DNA of 64,000 bases from contig NZ_CP107917.1 of the NCBI RefSeq assembly GCF_036014175.1, positions 7,626,001 through 7,690,000 on the forward strand. Reading direction: 5' to 3'. A program made the translations under genes and the position numbers. The stretch is from Streptomyces sp. NBC_00443. GTDB lineage: Bacteria > Actinomycetota > Actinomycetes > Streptomycetales > Streptomycetaceae. The notes beneath the pieces are model-generated. The model did not search any database. It was not told the origin of the DNA and saw only the letters and a program-made list of their open reading frames with translations. Shown in pieces: positions 9,010-17,851 of the stretch (the first letter of the stretch is position 1; the number at the start of each line of letters is the position of its first letter).

Positions 9010-11490
9010 ATGCCACGCACCCCCAGCCGCTGGAGATTCGGCGTCGCTGCCACCGCCTTCCTCGCGGCAGCCGCCCTGGTCCCGGCCCCCGCCCACGCCG
9101 AGGACGTCACCGACTACGCCATCACCCTCGACCCCACCGCCCAGGGCGCGAAGATCGACAACACGATGTACGGCGTCTTCTTCGAGGACATCAACCGGGC
9201 CGCGGACGGCGGTCTGTACGCCGAGCTCGTGCAGAACCGGTCCTTCGAGTACTCCACCGCCGACAACGGCTCCTACACCCCGCTCACCTCGTGGGCGGTC
9301 GACGGCACCGCCGAGGTCGTGAACGACTCCGGCCGGCTCAACGAACGCAACCGCAACTACCTGTCCCTGGGAGCCGGTTCGTCCGTCACGAATACCGGCT
9401 ACAGCACCGGCGTCCGGGTCGAGCAGGGCAAGAGGTACGACTTCTCGGTGTGGGCGCGCGCCGAGAGCGGCAGCACGTTGAGCGTGGGCCTCAAGGACGC
9501 CGCGGGCGCACTGGCGACCGCCCGCCAGGTGGCGGTGAAGGGCGGCTGGGCCCAGTACAAGGCCACGTTCACCGCGAGCCGCACCAGCAACCGCGGCCGT
9601 CTCGCCGTCGCCGCCACAAACGCGGCGGCCCTCGACATGGTGTCGCTGTTCCCGCGCGGCACCTACAAGAATCAGCCGAACGGCCTGCGCAAGGACCTCG
9701 CGGAGAAGATCGCCGCCCTGCACCCGGGATTCGTGCGCTTCCCCGGTGGCTGCCTGGTCAACACCGGCTCCATGGAGGACTACAGCGAGGCCTCCGGCTG
9801 GCAGCGCAAGCGCTCCTACCAGTGGAAGGACACCGTCGGCCCGGTCGAACAGCGCGCGACCAATTCCAACTTCTGGGGCTACAACCAGAGCTACGGCCTC
9901 GGCTACTACGAGTACTTCCGCTTCTCCGAGGACATCGGCGCCATGCCGCTGCCCGTGGTCCCGGCCCTCGTGACCGGCTGCGGCCAGAACAAGGCCGTCG
10001 ACGACGAGGCTCTGCTCAAGCGGCACATCCAGGACACCCTGGACCTCATCGAGTTCGCGAACGGCCCGGCGACCTCCGAGTGGGGCAAGGTGCGCGCCCG
10101 GATGGGCCACCCCAAGCCCTTCCGCATGACCCACCTGGAGGTCGGCAACGAGGAGAACCTCCCGAACGAGTTCTTCGCGCGGTTCCAGCAGTTCCGTGCC
10201 GCGATCGAGGCCGAGTACCCGGACATCACGGTCGTCTCCAACTCCGGCCCGGACGACAGCGGCACGACCTTCGACACTGCCTGGAAGCTGAACCGCGAGG
10301 CGAACGTCGAGATGGTCGACGAGCACTACTACAACAGCCCCAACTGGTTCCTGCAGAACAACGACCGCTACGACTCCTACGACCGCAGCGGCCCGCAGGT
10401 CTTCCTCGGTGAGTACGCCTCCCAGGGCAACGCCTGGAAGAACGGCCTCTCCGAAGCCGCGTTCATGACCGGCCTGGAGCGCAACGCGGACGTCGTCAAG
10501 CTCGCCTCGTACGCCCCGCTGCTCGCCAACGAGGACTACGTCCAGTGGCGGCCGGACCTGGTCTGGTTCAACAACCGCTCCTCCTGGAACTCGACGAACT
10601 ACGAGGTCCAGAAGCTGTTCATGAACAACGTCGGCGACCGGGTCGTCCCCTCGAAGGCGACCACCACGCCGGACGTCAGCGGCCCGATCGCCGGTGCCGT
10701 CGGCCTGTCGACGTGGGCGACGAGTGCCGCGTACGACGACGTATCGGTCACCGCGGCGGACGGCTCGACGCTGCTGAGCGACGACTTCTCCGGCGACGCC
10801 ACGAAGTGGACGCACTCCGGCGGTGGCAGCTGGAGTGTCCAGGACGGCCAGTACGTACAGACCGACGTGGCCGCCGAGAACACGATGGTGTCGGCCGGCG
10901 ACCCGGCCTGGCACGACTACGACCTCCATGTGAAGGCCACGAAGAAGTCCGGCAAGGAGGGCTTCCTCGTCGCCTTCGGCGTCAAGGACACCGGCAACTA
11001 CTACTGGTGGAACCTGGGCGGCTGGAACAACACCCAGTCCGCGATCGAGCAGGCCGTGGACGGCGGCAAGGGCACGCTGATGACGAAGGCCGGGTCGATC
11101 GAGACGGGCCGTGCCTACGACATCGACATCAAGGTGCGCGGCCGCCAGGTCACCCTCTCCCTCGACGGCAAGGAGTGGGGCACCTTCACCGACGACAAGC
11201 CGGCCGAGCCGTTCCGCCAGGTCGTCACCGAGGACGCCCGCACCGGTGACCTGATCGTCAAGGTCGTCAACGCCCAGTCGACCCCGGCCCGCACGGCGAT
11301 CGACCTGGGTGGCGCCAAGGTCGCCGCCAAGGCCCGGGTCACCACCCTGGCCGCCGACCAGGACGCGGTCAACACCGAGACGGACGCCCCGGTCACGCCC
11401 GTGACGTCCACGTTCTCGGGGGTCGCCGACGAGTTCACGTACACCTTCCCGGCGAACTCCGTGACGTTCCTGAGGATCAAGCAGAGGTGA
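9010..11490 (+). CDS. secreted alpha-L-arabinofuranosidase (GH51) with accessory carbohydrate-binding domains
   Basis: This 826-aa exo-enzyme removes arabinose from arabinan, arabinoxylan or pectin side chains. Domains: signal peptide (1-30, ending in APAHA); a CBM4_9-like insertion (~90-205, 'GVRVEQGKRYDFSVWARAE'); the GH51 TIM barrel with acid/base Glu in 'LEVGNEENLP' (~380) and nucleophile Glu in 'FLGEYASQG' (~468); a LamG/DUF1080-like beta-sandwich (~575-745, 'LLSDDFSGDATKW'); and a C-terminal sandwich. Secretion distinguishes it from the intracellular AbfA enzymes. It is transcribed alone, with an operator-like inverted repeat upstream, and it may cooperate with the rhamnogalacturonan locus at 57-64 kb. 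A triplicated 17-bp unit straddles its stop codon. Confidence 0.9.
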   Translation: MPRTPSRWRFGVAATAFLAAAALVPAPAHAEDVTDYAITLDPTAQGAKIDNTMYGVFFEDINRAADGGLYAELVQNRSFEYSTADNGSYTPLTSWAVDGTAEVVNDSGRLNERNRNYLSLGAGSSVTNTGYSTGVRVEQGKRYDFSVWARAESGSTLSVGLKDAAGALATARQVAVKGGWAQYKATFTASRTSNRGRLAVAATNAAALDMVSLFPRGTYKNQPNGLRKDLAEKIAALHPGFVRFPGGCLVNTGSMEDYSEASGWQRKRSYQWKDTVGPVEQRATNSNFWGYNQSYGLGYYEYFRFSEDIGAMPLPVVPALVTGCGQNKAVDDEALLKRHIQDTLDLIEFANGPATSEWGKVRARMGHPKPFRMTHLEVGNEENLPNEFFARFQQFRAAIEAEYPDITVVSNSGPDDSGTTFDTAWKLNREANVEMVDEHYYNSPNWFLQNNDRYDSYDRSGPQVFLGEYASQGNAWKNGLSEAAFMTGLERNADVVKLASYAPLLANEDYVQWRPDLVWFNNRSSWNSTNYEVQKLFMNNVGDRVVPSKATTTPDVSGPIAGAVGLSTWATSAAYDDVSVTAADGSTLLSDDFSGDATKWTHSGGGSWSVQDGQYVQTDVAAENTMVSAGDPAWHDYDLHVKATKKSGKEGFLVAFGVKDTGNYYWWNLGGWNNTQSAIEQAVDGGKGTLMTKAGSIETGRAYDIDIKVRGRQVTLSLDGKEWGTFTDDKPAEPFRQVVTEDARTGDLIVKVVNAQSTPARTAIDLGGAKVAAKARVTTLAADQDAVNTETDAPVTPVTSTFSGVADEFTYTFPANSVTFLRIKQR

Positions 11491-11521
11491 GGATCAAGCA
11501 GAGGTGAGGATCAAGCAGAGG
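11471..11521 (+). repeat. three perfect 17-bp tandem copies across the GH51 stop codon
   Basis: The unit TGAGGATCAAGCAGAGG is repeated exactly at 11471-11487, 11488-11504 and 11505-11521. The first copy encodes the last residues (RIKQR), and the TGA of the second copy is the stop. Since 17 is not a multiple of three, changes in copy number would shift the frame only beyond the first stop. Confidence 0.95.
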
Positions 11522-11533
11522 TGACGTAGCGCG

Positions 11534-11929
11534 TCAGCTGCCGGCGGTCCACCCCGGGACCGTCGGCAGTACCTTCTCGGCGACCCGCAGCAGCACGGCG
11601 TCATCCGGCACTTTGCCGTCCGAACGCCACAGGGTCACGTCGAAGGATCCGCCGCCGTCCTTCGCGTCCTGGGCAACCATGAGGGCGCGCAGCGGGACGC
11701 CGGTACCGGCGTCGGCGGCGCCCCCGTCGAGGCGGAACTCGATCCTGATGGTCCGGTCCGAGTACAGCACCGCCGGACGGCCCAGCACCGTACGCTGCTC
11801 CCCCTCCCCGAGCAGCTCGTGGGACCCGGCCACGGGGAGGTCGTCGTCGTTGCCGAACGCGGTCTTGGCGGTCTCTGCCGGTGTGCCCAGCAACTCCGCG
11901 AGATCGTGGCGCAGCAGTGCCTTGCACAG
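11534..11929 (-). pseudogene. truncated DUF6215-like gene remnant
   Basis: The frame reads 'LCKALLRHDLAELLGTPAE', then 'DDDLPVAGSHELLGEGEQ', 'RTVLGRPAVLYSDRTIRI', 'DAKDGGGSFDVTLWRSDG' and 'LLRVAEKVLPTVPGWTAGS'. These are the conserved C-terminal blocks I know from DUF6215 membrane-anchored proteins of Streptomyces. The usual N-terminal membrane segment is missing: an in-frame TAG at 11930-11932 immediately precedes the homologous part. About 40 residues between the LLGTP and DDLPV blocks also appear deleted. A 119-aa product from an internal start near 11893 is possible but would lack the anchor. The family call rests on memory of the motif set. Confidence 0.55.
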
Positions 11930-12063
11930 CTACTTTCCGTTAACCCGCCCGCCCCCACCTGCCGTGATCCCCTGATGTTTGCCGGGGGACACTAGATCAC
12001 GGGCATGTCCTGGACAAAGCTGGTTTTCCCCGCCCCCTTCGGGAGCGGGTCGCCGTGAAGCGT

Positions 12064-12100
12064 GATTGCATAAAACTGCGGCGAAACGTATAGTCATGCC
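12064..12100 (+). promoter_or_regulatory. ARG-box-like ArgR operator region upstream of argC
   Basis: GATTGCATAAAACTG (12064-12078) followed by ACGTATAGTCATGCC (12086-12100) gives two A/T-rich half-site clusters in an otherwise GC-rich sequence, 19 bp before the argC ATG. The second half is very like the site before argH (22949-22963). ArgR represses arginine genes through such boxes, and argR itself is the last gene of this operon. Confidence 0.65.
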
Positions 12101-12118
12101 ATCTAGGAGGAGGAGTCC

Positions 12119-13147
12119 ATGGCGGTACGTGCGGCAGTGGCCGGAGCGAGTGGGTACGCGGGCGGGGAACTGCTGCGTCTGCTCCTGGCGCACCCCGAGG
12201 TCGAGATAGGGACCCTGACCGGGCACTCGAACGCGGGCCAGCGGCTGGGTGCGCTGCAACCGCACCTGCTGCCCCTCGCCGACCGCGTGCTCCAGGAGAC
12301 CACCCCCGAGGTCCTCGCCGGGCATGACGTCGTCTTCCTCGCGCTGCCGCACGGTCAGTCCGCCGCCGTCGCCGAGCAACTCGGCCCGGATGTGCTGGTC
12401 GTCGACATGGGCGCCGACTTCCGGCTGAAGGACGCGGGCGACTGGGAGACGTTCTACGGCTCCCCGCACGCCGGCACCTGGCCGTACGGCCTTCCCGAGC
12501 TGCCGGGCGGCCGCGCCGCCCTGGAGGGGTCCAGGCGCATCGCGGTACCCGGCTGCTACCCGACCGCCGTCTCGCTCGCCCTCTTCCCGGCCTACACCGC
12601 AGGCCTCGCCGAACCCGAAGCCGTGATCGTCGCCGCCTCCGGCACGTCCGGCGCGGGCAAGGCGCTCAAGCCCCACCTGCTGGGCAGCGAGGTCATGGGC
12701 TCCATGTCGCCGTACGGCGTCGGCGGCGGGCACCGGCACACGCCCGAGATGATCCAGAACCTCAGCGCGGCGGCGGGGGAGCGGGTCTCCGTCTCCTTCA
12801 CGCCGACCCTCGCCCCGATGCCCCGCGGCATCCTCGCCACATGCACCGCGAAGGCGAAGAACGGGGTGACCGGCGAGTCCGTCCGCGCCGCCTACGACAA
12901 GGCCCTCGCTGACGAGCCCTTCGTCCACCTCCTCCCCGAGGGGCAGTGGCCCGCCACGGCGTCCGTCTACGGTTCGAACGCCGTTCAGGTGCAGGTCGCA
13001 TTCGACGCCGCCGCGAACCGCATCATCGCGATCAGCGCCATCGACAACCTGACCAAGGGCACGGCCGGTGGTGCCGTCCAGAGCATGAACATCGCCCTCG
13101 GGTTTCACGAGAACACCGGGCTTTCCACGATCGGAGTCGCACCGTGA
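12119..13147 (+). CDS. argC: N-acetyl-gamma-glutamyl-phosphate reductase
   Basis: This 342-aa cytosolic enzyme catalyses the NADPH-dependent reduction of N-acetylglutamyl-5-phosphate to the semialdehyde, step 3 of arginine synthesis. The N-terminal nucleotide loop 'VAGASGYAGGELLRLLLAHP' and the active-site Cys in 'VPGCYPTAVSL' (~residue 145) are intact, and 'GVGGGHRHTPEM' and 'PMPRGILAT' are family signatures. A strong AGGAGGAGGA ribosome-binding site precedes ATG 12119. It is the first gene of argCJBDR, and its TGA overlaps the argJ GTG. Confidence 0.97.
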   Translation: MAVRAAVAGASGYAGGELLRLLLAHPEVEIGTLTGHSNAGQRLGALQPHLLPLADRVLQETTPEVLAGHDVVFLALPHGQSAAVAEQLGPDVLVVDMGADFRLKDAGDWETFYGSPHAGTWPYGLPELPGGRAALEGSRRIAVPGCYPTAVSLALFPAYTAGLAEPEAVIVAASGTSGAGKALKPHLLGSEVMGSMSPYGVGGGHRHTPEMIQNLSAAAGERVSVSFTPTLAPMPRGILATCTAKAKNGVTGESVRAAYDKALADEPFVHLLPEGQWPATASVYGSNAVQVQVAFDAAANRIIAISAIDNLTKGTAGGAVQSMNIALGFHENTGLSTIGVAP

Positions 13148-14295
13148 GCGTCACGGCCGCAAAGGGATTCACGGCGGCGGGCATCGCCGCCGGGATCAAG
13201 GAGAACGGCAACCCGGACCTGGCCCTCGTGGTCAACACCGGGCCCCGCCGTGCCGCCGCCGGTGTCTTCACCTCCAACCGTGTGAAGGCAGCGCCGGTGC
13301 TGTGGTCCGAGCAGGTGCTGAAGGGCGGCCAGGTGTCCGCCGTCGTCCTCAACTCGGGCGGCGCCAACGCCTGTACCGGCCCCAAGGGCTTCCAGGACAC
13401 CCACGCCACCGCCGAGAAGGCCGCCGAGGTGCTCGGCCGGGGCGCCATCGAGGTCGCCGTCTGCTCGACCGGTCTGATCGGCGTCCTGCTGCCCATGGAC
13501 AAGCTGCTCCCCGGCGTCGAGACCGCCGCGGCCCAGCTCTCCGAGCACGGCGGCGAGAAGGCGGCCATCGCCATCAAGACCACCGACACCGTCCACAAGA
13601 CGTCCGTCGTGACCAAGGACGGCTGGACCGTGGGCGGGATGGCCAAGGGCGCCGGCATGCTCGCGCCCGGCCTCGCCACCATGCTCGTCGTCCTCACCAC
13701 CGACGCCGCCCTCGACAGCGAGGTACTGGACAAGGCGCTCCGCGCGGCCACGCGCACGACCTTCGACCGCGTCGACTCCGACGGCTGCATGTCCACCAAC
13801 GACACCGTGCTGCTGCTCGCCTCCGGGGCGGCCGACGTCACCCCGGAGTACGAGGAGTTCGCCGAGGCCGTACGGACCGTCTGTGACGACCTCGGTCAGC
13901 AGCTGATCCGGGACGCCGAGGGCGCCAGCAAGGACATCAAGATCGAGGTCGTCAACGCCGCGACCGAGGACGACGCCGTCGAGGTGGGCCGCTCCATCGC
14001 CCGCAACAACCTCCTCAAGTGCGCCCTCCACGGCGAGGACCCCAACTGGGGCCGGGTGCTCTCCGCAATCGGCACGACGGGCGCCGCCTTCGAGCCGGAC
14101 CAGCTGAACGTCGCCATCAACGGCGTCTGGGTGTGCAAGAACGGCGGCGTCGGCGAGGACCGCGAGAAGGTCGACATGCGCTACCGCGAGGTGCACATCG
14201 TCGCCGACCTCGCCGCCGGATCCGAGACCGCCACCATCTGGACCAACGACCTCACCGCCGACTACGTCCACGAGAACAGCGCCTACTCCTCATGA
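13144..14295 (+). CDS. argJ: bifunctional ornithine acetyltransferase / N-acetylglutamate synthase
   Basis: This 383-aa enzyme transfers the acetyl group from N-acetylornithine to glutamate, recycling it, and may also make N-acetylglutamate from acetyl-CoA. The self-cleavage site that generates the alpha and beta chains is present as 'GMLAPGLATMLVVLTTDA', with Thr of ATML as nucleophile. 'VDSDGCMSTNDTVLLLASG' and 'GEDPNWGRVLSAIG' are further signatures. The GTG start at 13144 overlaps the argC stop (GTGA), and the stop overlaps the argB ATG, indicating translational coupling. Confidence 0.97.
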   Translation: MSVTAAKGFTAAGIAAGIKENGNPDLALVVNTGPRRAAAGVFTSNRVKAAPVLWSEQVLKGGQVSAVVLNSGGANACTGPKGFQDTHATAEKAAEVLGRGAIEVAVCSTGLIGVLLPMDKLLPGVETAAAQLSEHGGEKAAIAIKTTDTVHKTSVVTKDGWTVGGMAKGAGMLAPGLATMLVVLTTDAALDSEVLDKALRAATRTTFDRVDSDGCMSTNDTVLLLASGAADVTPEYEEFAEAVRTVCDDLGQQLIRDAEGASKDIKIEVVNAATEDDAVEVGRSIARNNLLKCALHGEDPNWGRVLSAIGTTGAAFEPDQLNVAINGVWVCKNGGVGEDREKVDMRYREVHIVADLAAGSETATIWTNDLTADYVHENSAYSS

Positions 14296-15206
14296 CCAAC
14301 ACACCCGCGCGCAAGCACACCGCGCTCCCCAAGGCCCAGATCCTCATCGAGGCGCTGCCCTGGCTGGTCCGGCACAACGGCAAGACCGTCGTCATCAAGT
14401 TCGGCGGCAACGCCATGATCGACGAGGAGCTGAAGTCCGCCTTCGCCCAGGACGTCGTCTTCCTGCACCACGCCGGCCTCAAGCCGGTCGTCGTGCACGG
14501 CGGCGGCCCGCAGATCAGCGCCGCCCTCGACAAGCACGGCATCGTCAGCGAGTTCAAGGCAGGACTCCGGGTCACCACCGAGGACGCCATGGACGTCGTA
14601 CGGATGGTGCTGGCCGGACACGTCCAGCGTGAACTGGTCGGGCTGCTCAACCAGCACGGACCGCTGGCCGTCGGCCTGACCGGCGAGGACGCGCACACCA
14701 TCACCGCCACCCGGCACCAGCCCGAGATCGACGGCGAACTCGTCGACATCGGCCGGGTGGGCGAGATCACCGACATCGACACGGGCGCGATCGAGGCGCT
14801 GCTGGCCGACGGCCGGATCCCGGTCGTCTCGTCGATCGCCCGGAGCCAGGACGACGGACATGTCTACAACGTCAATGCTGATACGGCGGCTGCGGCACTC
14901 GCTGCTGCGCTGGGCGCCGAAACCCTCATGGTCCTCACCGACGTCGAGGGCCTCTACGAGGACTGGCCCCACTCCGACGAGGTGATCAGCCGCCTCACCG
15001 CCTCCCAGTTGGAGAAGCTGCTGCCGGAGTTGAGCTCCGGCATGGTGCCGAAGATGGAGGGCTGCCTGCACGCGGTCCGGGGCGGCGTGACCACCGCCCG
15101 TGTCATCGACGGCCGGGTCCAGCACTCGATCCTGCTGGAGATCTTCACCGACGAGGGCATCGGCACGATGGTCGTGGCGGACGCCGAAGAGGGGGATGCC
15201 GAATGA
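14292..15206 (+). CDS. argB: acetylglutamate kinase
   Basis: This 304-aa amino-acid kinase phosphorylates N-acetylglutamate with ATP (step 2 of arginine synthesis) and is usually the arginine-feedback point. Recognisable parts: 'VVIKFGGNAM' (phosphate-binding Lys and Gly), 'KPVVVHGGGPQIS', 'VYNVNADTAAAALAAALGAE' and 'LTDVEGLY', and the C-terminal 'SGMVPKMEGCLHAV' common to arginine-sensitive enzymes. An N-terminal extension helix ('ALPKAQILIEALPWL') typical of feedback-inhibited hexamers is present. ATG overlaps the argJ TGA, and its TGA overlaps the argD ATG. Confidence 0.97.
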   Translation: MTNTPARKHTALPKAQILIEALPWLVRHNGKTVVIKFGGNAMIDEELKSAFAQDVVFLHHAGLKPVVVHGGGPQISAALDKHGIVSEFKAGLRVTTEDAMDVVRMVLAGHVQRELVGLLNQHGPLAVGLTGEDAHTITATRHQPEIDGELVDIGRVGEITDIDTGAIEALLADGRIPVVSSIARSQDDGHVYNVNADTAAAALAAALGAETLMVLTDVEGLYEDWPHSDEVISRLTASQLEKLLPELSSGMVPKMEGCLHAVRGGVTTARVIDGRVQHSILLEIFTDEGIGTMVVADAEEGDAE

Positions 15207-16399
15207 CCGGCAATCAGGAGCTCACCCAGCGCTGGCAGGGCTCGCTCATGAACAACTACGGCACCCCGCGGCTGCCCCTCGTCCGCGGTGCCGGCCTCAA
15301 GGTCTGGGACACCGAGGGCCGGCAGTACCTCGACTTCGTCGGCGGCATCGCCACCAACGCGCTCGGCCACGCCCACCCGGCGATCGTGGAGGCCGTGAGC
15401 AAGCAGGTCGCCTCGCTCGGCCACATCTCCAACTTCTTCATGGCCGAGCCGACCGTCGCCCTCGCCGAGCGGCTGCTCCAGCTATTCGGCCGGGACGGCA
15501 AGGTCTTCTTCTGCAACTCCGGCGCCGAAGCCAACGAGGCCGCGTTCAAGATCGGCCGGCTGACCGGGCGGACCCACATGGTCGCCACCGACGGCGGCTT
15601 CCACGGCCGGACCATGGGCGCCCTCGCGCTCACCGGCCAGCCCGCCAAGCAGCAGCCGTTCCTGCCGCTGCCCGGCGACGTCACGCACGTGCCGTACGGG
15701 GACGCGCAGGCCTTGGCCGCCGCGGTCACCGAGGAGACCGCCCTCGTGATCATCGAGCCGGTCCAGGGCGAGAACGGGGTCGTCGTGCCGCCCGCCGGCT
15801 ATCTCAAGGCGGCCCGGGCCATCACGGCCGCGACCGGCTCGCTGCTGGTGCTGGACGAGGTGCAGACCGGCGTCGGCCGGTCGGGACACTGGTTCGCGTA
15901 CCAGGCCCACGAGGGCGTGCTGCCCGACGTGGTCACCCTCGCCAAGCAGCTCGGCGGCGGGCTGCCGCTGGGCGCGACCGTCGCGTTCGGGCGGGCCGCG
16001 GAGCTGCTGCAGCCCGGCCAGCACGGGACGACGTTCGGCGGGAACCCGGTCGCGTGTGCCGCCGGTCTCGCCGTGCTGGACACCATCGCGAACGACGGGT
16101 TGCTGGAGAACGTCAAGCGGCAGAGCGAGAAGTTGCGGGACGGGATCGAGGCGCTGGGCCACCCGTTGATCGGTTATGTCCGGGGCGCGGGACTGCTCCT
16201 GGGTATCGTGCTCACCGAGCCGCACGCCGCCAAGGTGCAGCAGGTGGCTCAGGACGCCGGTTTCCTGGTGAACGCGCCCGCCCCCGATGTCGTACGGCTC
16301 ATGCCGCCGCTGAACCTCGGTGACGACGAAGTGGAGGCGCTTCTTCAGGCCCTTCCCGGCATCCTGGACCAGGCCAACGGGGACGGATCCGGAGAATGA
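15203..16399 (+). CDS. argD: acetylornithine aminotransferase
   Basis: This 398-aa class-III PLP aminotransferase converts N-acetylglutamate semialdehyde to N-acetylornithine (step 4). Landmarks: 'NNYGTPRLPLVRGAGLKVWD' at the N-terminus, 'VFFCNSGAEANEAAFKIGR', 'FHGRTMGALALTGQPAK', 'LLVLDEVQTGVGRSGHWFAY' (PLP-contact Asp) and 'VTLAKQLGGGLPLGATV' with the Schiff-base Lys (~250), plus 'GTTFGGNPVACAAGLAVL'. It may also accept succinyldiaminopimelate, as in other bacteria. It overlaps argB by 4 bp, and argR follows 7 bp later. Confidence 0.96.
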   Translation: MTGNQELTQRWQGSLMNNYGTPRLPLVRGAGLKVWDTEGRQYLDFVGGIATNALGHAHPAIVEAVSKQVASLGHISNFFMAEPTVALAERLLQLFGRDGKVFFCNSGAEANEAAFKIGRLTGRTHMVATDGGFHGRTMGALALTGQPAKQQPFLPLPGDVTHVPYGDAQALAAAVTEETALVIIEPVQGENGVVVPPAGYLKAARAITAATGSLLVLDEVQTGVGRSGHWFAYQAHEGVLPDVVTLAKQLGGGLPLGATVAFGRAAELLQPGQHGTTFGGNPVACAAGLAVLDTIANDGLLENVKRQSEKLRDGIEALGHPLIGYVRGAGLLLGIVLTEPHAAKVQQVAQDAGFLVNAPAPDVVRLMPPLNLGDDEVEALLQALPGILDQANGDGSGE

Positions 16400-16406
16400 G
16401 ACGACG

Positions 16407-16961
16407 ATGAGTCAGGCGCAGGACCACGGGCACAACGAGGCGAACGGGGCCGTCGGGCCTGCCGTGCCGCAGACCCGCACCGCACGCCACCGCCGGATCG
16501 TGGACATCCTCAACCGGCAGCCCGTGCGCTCGCAGAGTCAGCTGGCGAAGCTGCTGTCGGACGACGGGCTGAGCGTCACTCAGGCGACGCTCTCCCGGGA
16601 TCTGGACGAGCTCAACGCGGTGAAGATCCGCAACAACGACGGTGACCTGATCTACGCGGTGCCGAGCGAGGGGGGCTTTCGCACTCCTCGGGCGCCGCTC
16701 GGGGAGTCGGCGAAGGAGGAGCGGATGCGGCGGTTGTCGCAGGAGCTGCTCATCTCCGCGGAGGCCTCTGCGAATCTCGTGGTCCTGCGTACCCCTCCGG
16801 GGGCCGCGCAGTTTCTGGCCTCGGCCATCGATCAGGCCGAGCTGCAGGACATCCTGGGGACGATCGCCGGTGACGATACGTTGCTGCTGATCAGCCGGAA
16901 CCCCACGGGGGGTCAGGCCCTGGCCGATCATCTGCTGCGGTTGGCTCAGAACGGGCACTGA
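16407..16961 (+). CDS. argR: arginine repressor
   Basis: This 184-aa transcriptional repressor is activated by arginine. The N-terminal winged helix (residues ~25-95) contains 'RHRRIVDILNRQPVRSQSQL' and 'SVTQATLSRDLDELNAVKI' (recognition helix ATLSRDL). The C-terminal hexamerisation and arginine-binding domain includes 'ANLVVLRTPPGAAQFLASAI' and 'DILGTIAGDDTLLLI', where the GDD pair contacts arginine. As the last gene of argCJBDR it is autoregulated through the operator upstream of argC. It likely also acts at argH, 6 kb downstream. ATG 16407 follows the argD stop by 7 bp. Confidence 0.97.
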   Translation: MSQAQDHGHNEANGAVGPAVPQTRTARHRRIVDILNRQPVRSQSQLAKLLSDDGLSVTQATLSRDLDELNAVKIRNNDGDLIYAVPSEGGFRTPRAPLGESAKEERMRRLSQELLISAEASANLVVLRTPPGAAQFLASAIDQAELQDILGTIAGDDTLLLISRNPTGGQALADHLLRLAQNGH

Positions 16962-16969
16962 TCGCCGTA

Positions 16970-17035
16970 GGGGCTGTGGCTGCGCCTCGGCCGCGCGTGG
17001 TACGTGGCTTGTCGCGCAGCCCCCCGCGCCCCTTC
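16970..17035. terminator. convergent intergenic hairpin made from a dispersed Streptomyces repeat
   Basis: GGGGCTG (16970-16976) pairs with CAGCCCC (17017-17023) between argR and the convergent apbE. The right half, read on the minus strand, is the 'AGGGGCGCGGGG...GCGCGAC' sequence found again at 24495, 27821 and 28248. It probably serves as a bidirectional terminator. Confidence 0.5.
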
Positions 17036-17047
17036 AGGGCGCTGCAC

Positions 17048-17851
17048 TCAGCCCAGTCGGGATGCGAGGCCGTCCGTGCACCGGACCTCGTCGCCTGCCG
17101 TGATCAGGAGTGCCTCTACGTCCGGCAAGGACTCCAGCCAGCGCAGCCCCTGCCGCGAACCCATCGCGAAAGCCGCCGTCGCCCAGCAGTCCGCCCAGGT
17201 CAGGCTCGGTGCCACCACCGTCACCGCCACCAGGTCGGTCACCGCTGAGTGGCCCGTGCCGGGGTCGACGATGTGGGCGCCCCGTTCCGCGGTGCCCGAG
17301 GTGGCGACGGCCAGTTCGGACGCGCCGGCGGCCGAGACGACTGCCGCGAGGCCGCCGGGGCGGAGCGGGTCGGACACGCCCACCCGCCAGGGGCGCTCGG
17401 GGCCCGGCACGCCCAGGAGCTGGACGTCGCCGCCGCCGTTGAGGCTGACGCCGGTGACGCCGGGGACGTCGGCGAGGCGGCGGGCCGCGCGTTCGGCGGA
17501 CCAGCCCTTGACGATGCCGGTCGGGTCGAGCCGGCCCTCGTACCTCGTGCTGAACCAGCCCTCGCTGAGCCGTTCCGCCTCGGCGCCCAGCTCCAGCACC
17601 TCGGCGACCTCCGGATCGCACTCCTCGACGGTCAGCTCACCGCGCGCCAGCCGGGAGATCTGGCTGTCGTCGCGGTAGGTGCTGAACACCTCGTCGACCC
17701 GGTGCAGTCCGGCGACCGCCTCTCCCAGCGCCGCCTGCACGGCACCGGGGTCCCCGCCGCGGACGTCGAAGGAGAAGACCGTCCCCATGACCTCCTCCGC
17801 ATGACGCACCGCGGCGGGAGCTTCTGCCGGTTCCGCCACCGTGTCAGCCAC
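17048..17851 (-). CDS. apbE: FAD:protein FMN transferase
   Basis: This 267-aa enzyme attaches FMN from FAD covalently, by a phosphoester bond, to Ser/Thr in target FMN-binding domains. ApbE motifs are all present: 'EEVMGTVFSFDVRG', 'FSTYRDDSQISRL', 'LDPTGIVKGWSAERAARRL', 'SLNGGGDVQLLG' and 'GTAERGAHIVDPGTGHSA'. No signal peptide is evident, which is unusual since many ApbE proteins are exported; the start may be different, or flavinylation may occur before export. The GTG start overlaps the stop of the FMN-binding protein gene by 8 bp, so enzyme and substrate are translationally coupled. Confidence 0.92.
   Translation of the reverse strand: MADTVAEPAEAPAAVRHAEEVMGTVFSFDVRGGDPGAVQAALGEAVAGLHRVDEVFSTYRDDSQISRLARGELTVEECDPEVAEVLELGAEAERLSEGWFSTRYEGRLDPTGIVKGWSAERAARRLADVPGVTGVSLNGGGDVQLLGVPGPERPWRVGVSDPLRPGGLAAVVSAAGASELAVATSGTAERGAHIVDPGTGHSAVTDLVAVTVVAPSLTWADCWATAAFAMGSRQGLRWLESLPDVEALLITAGDEVRCTDGLASRLG

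Noticed and set aside
8440..10929. 829-codon open frame on the minus strand
   Set aside because: It is antisense to the GH51 gene and arises from the high GC of third positions; only its last 147 codons (DUF6314) have a ribosome-binding site and family motifs.
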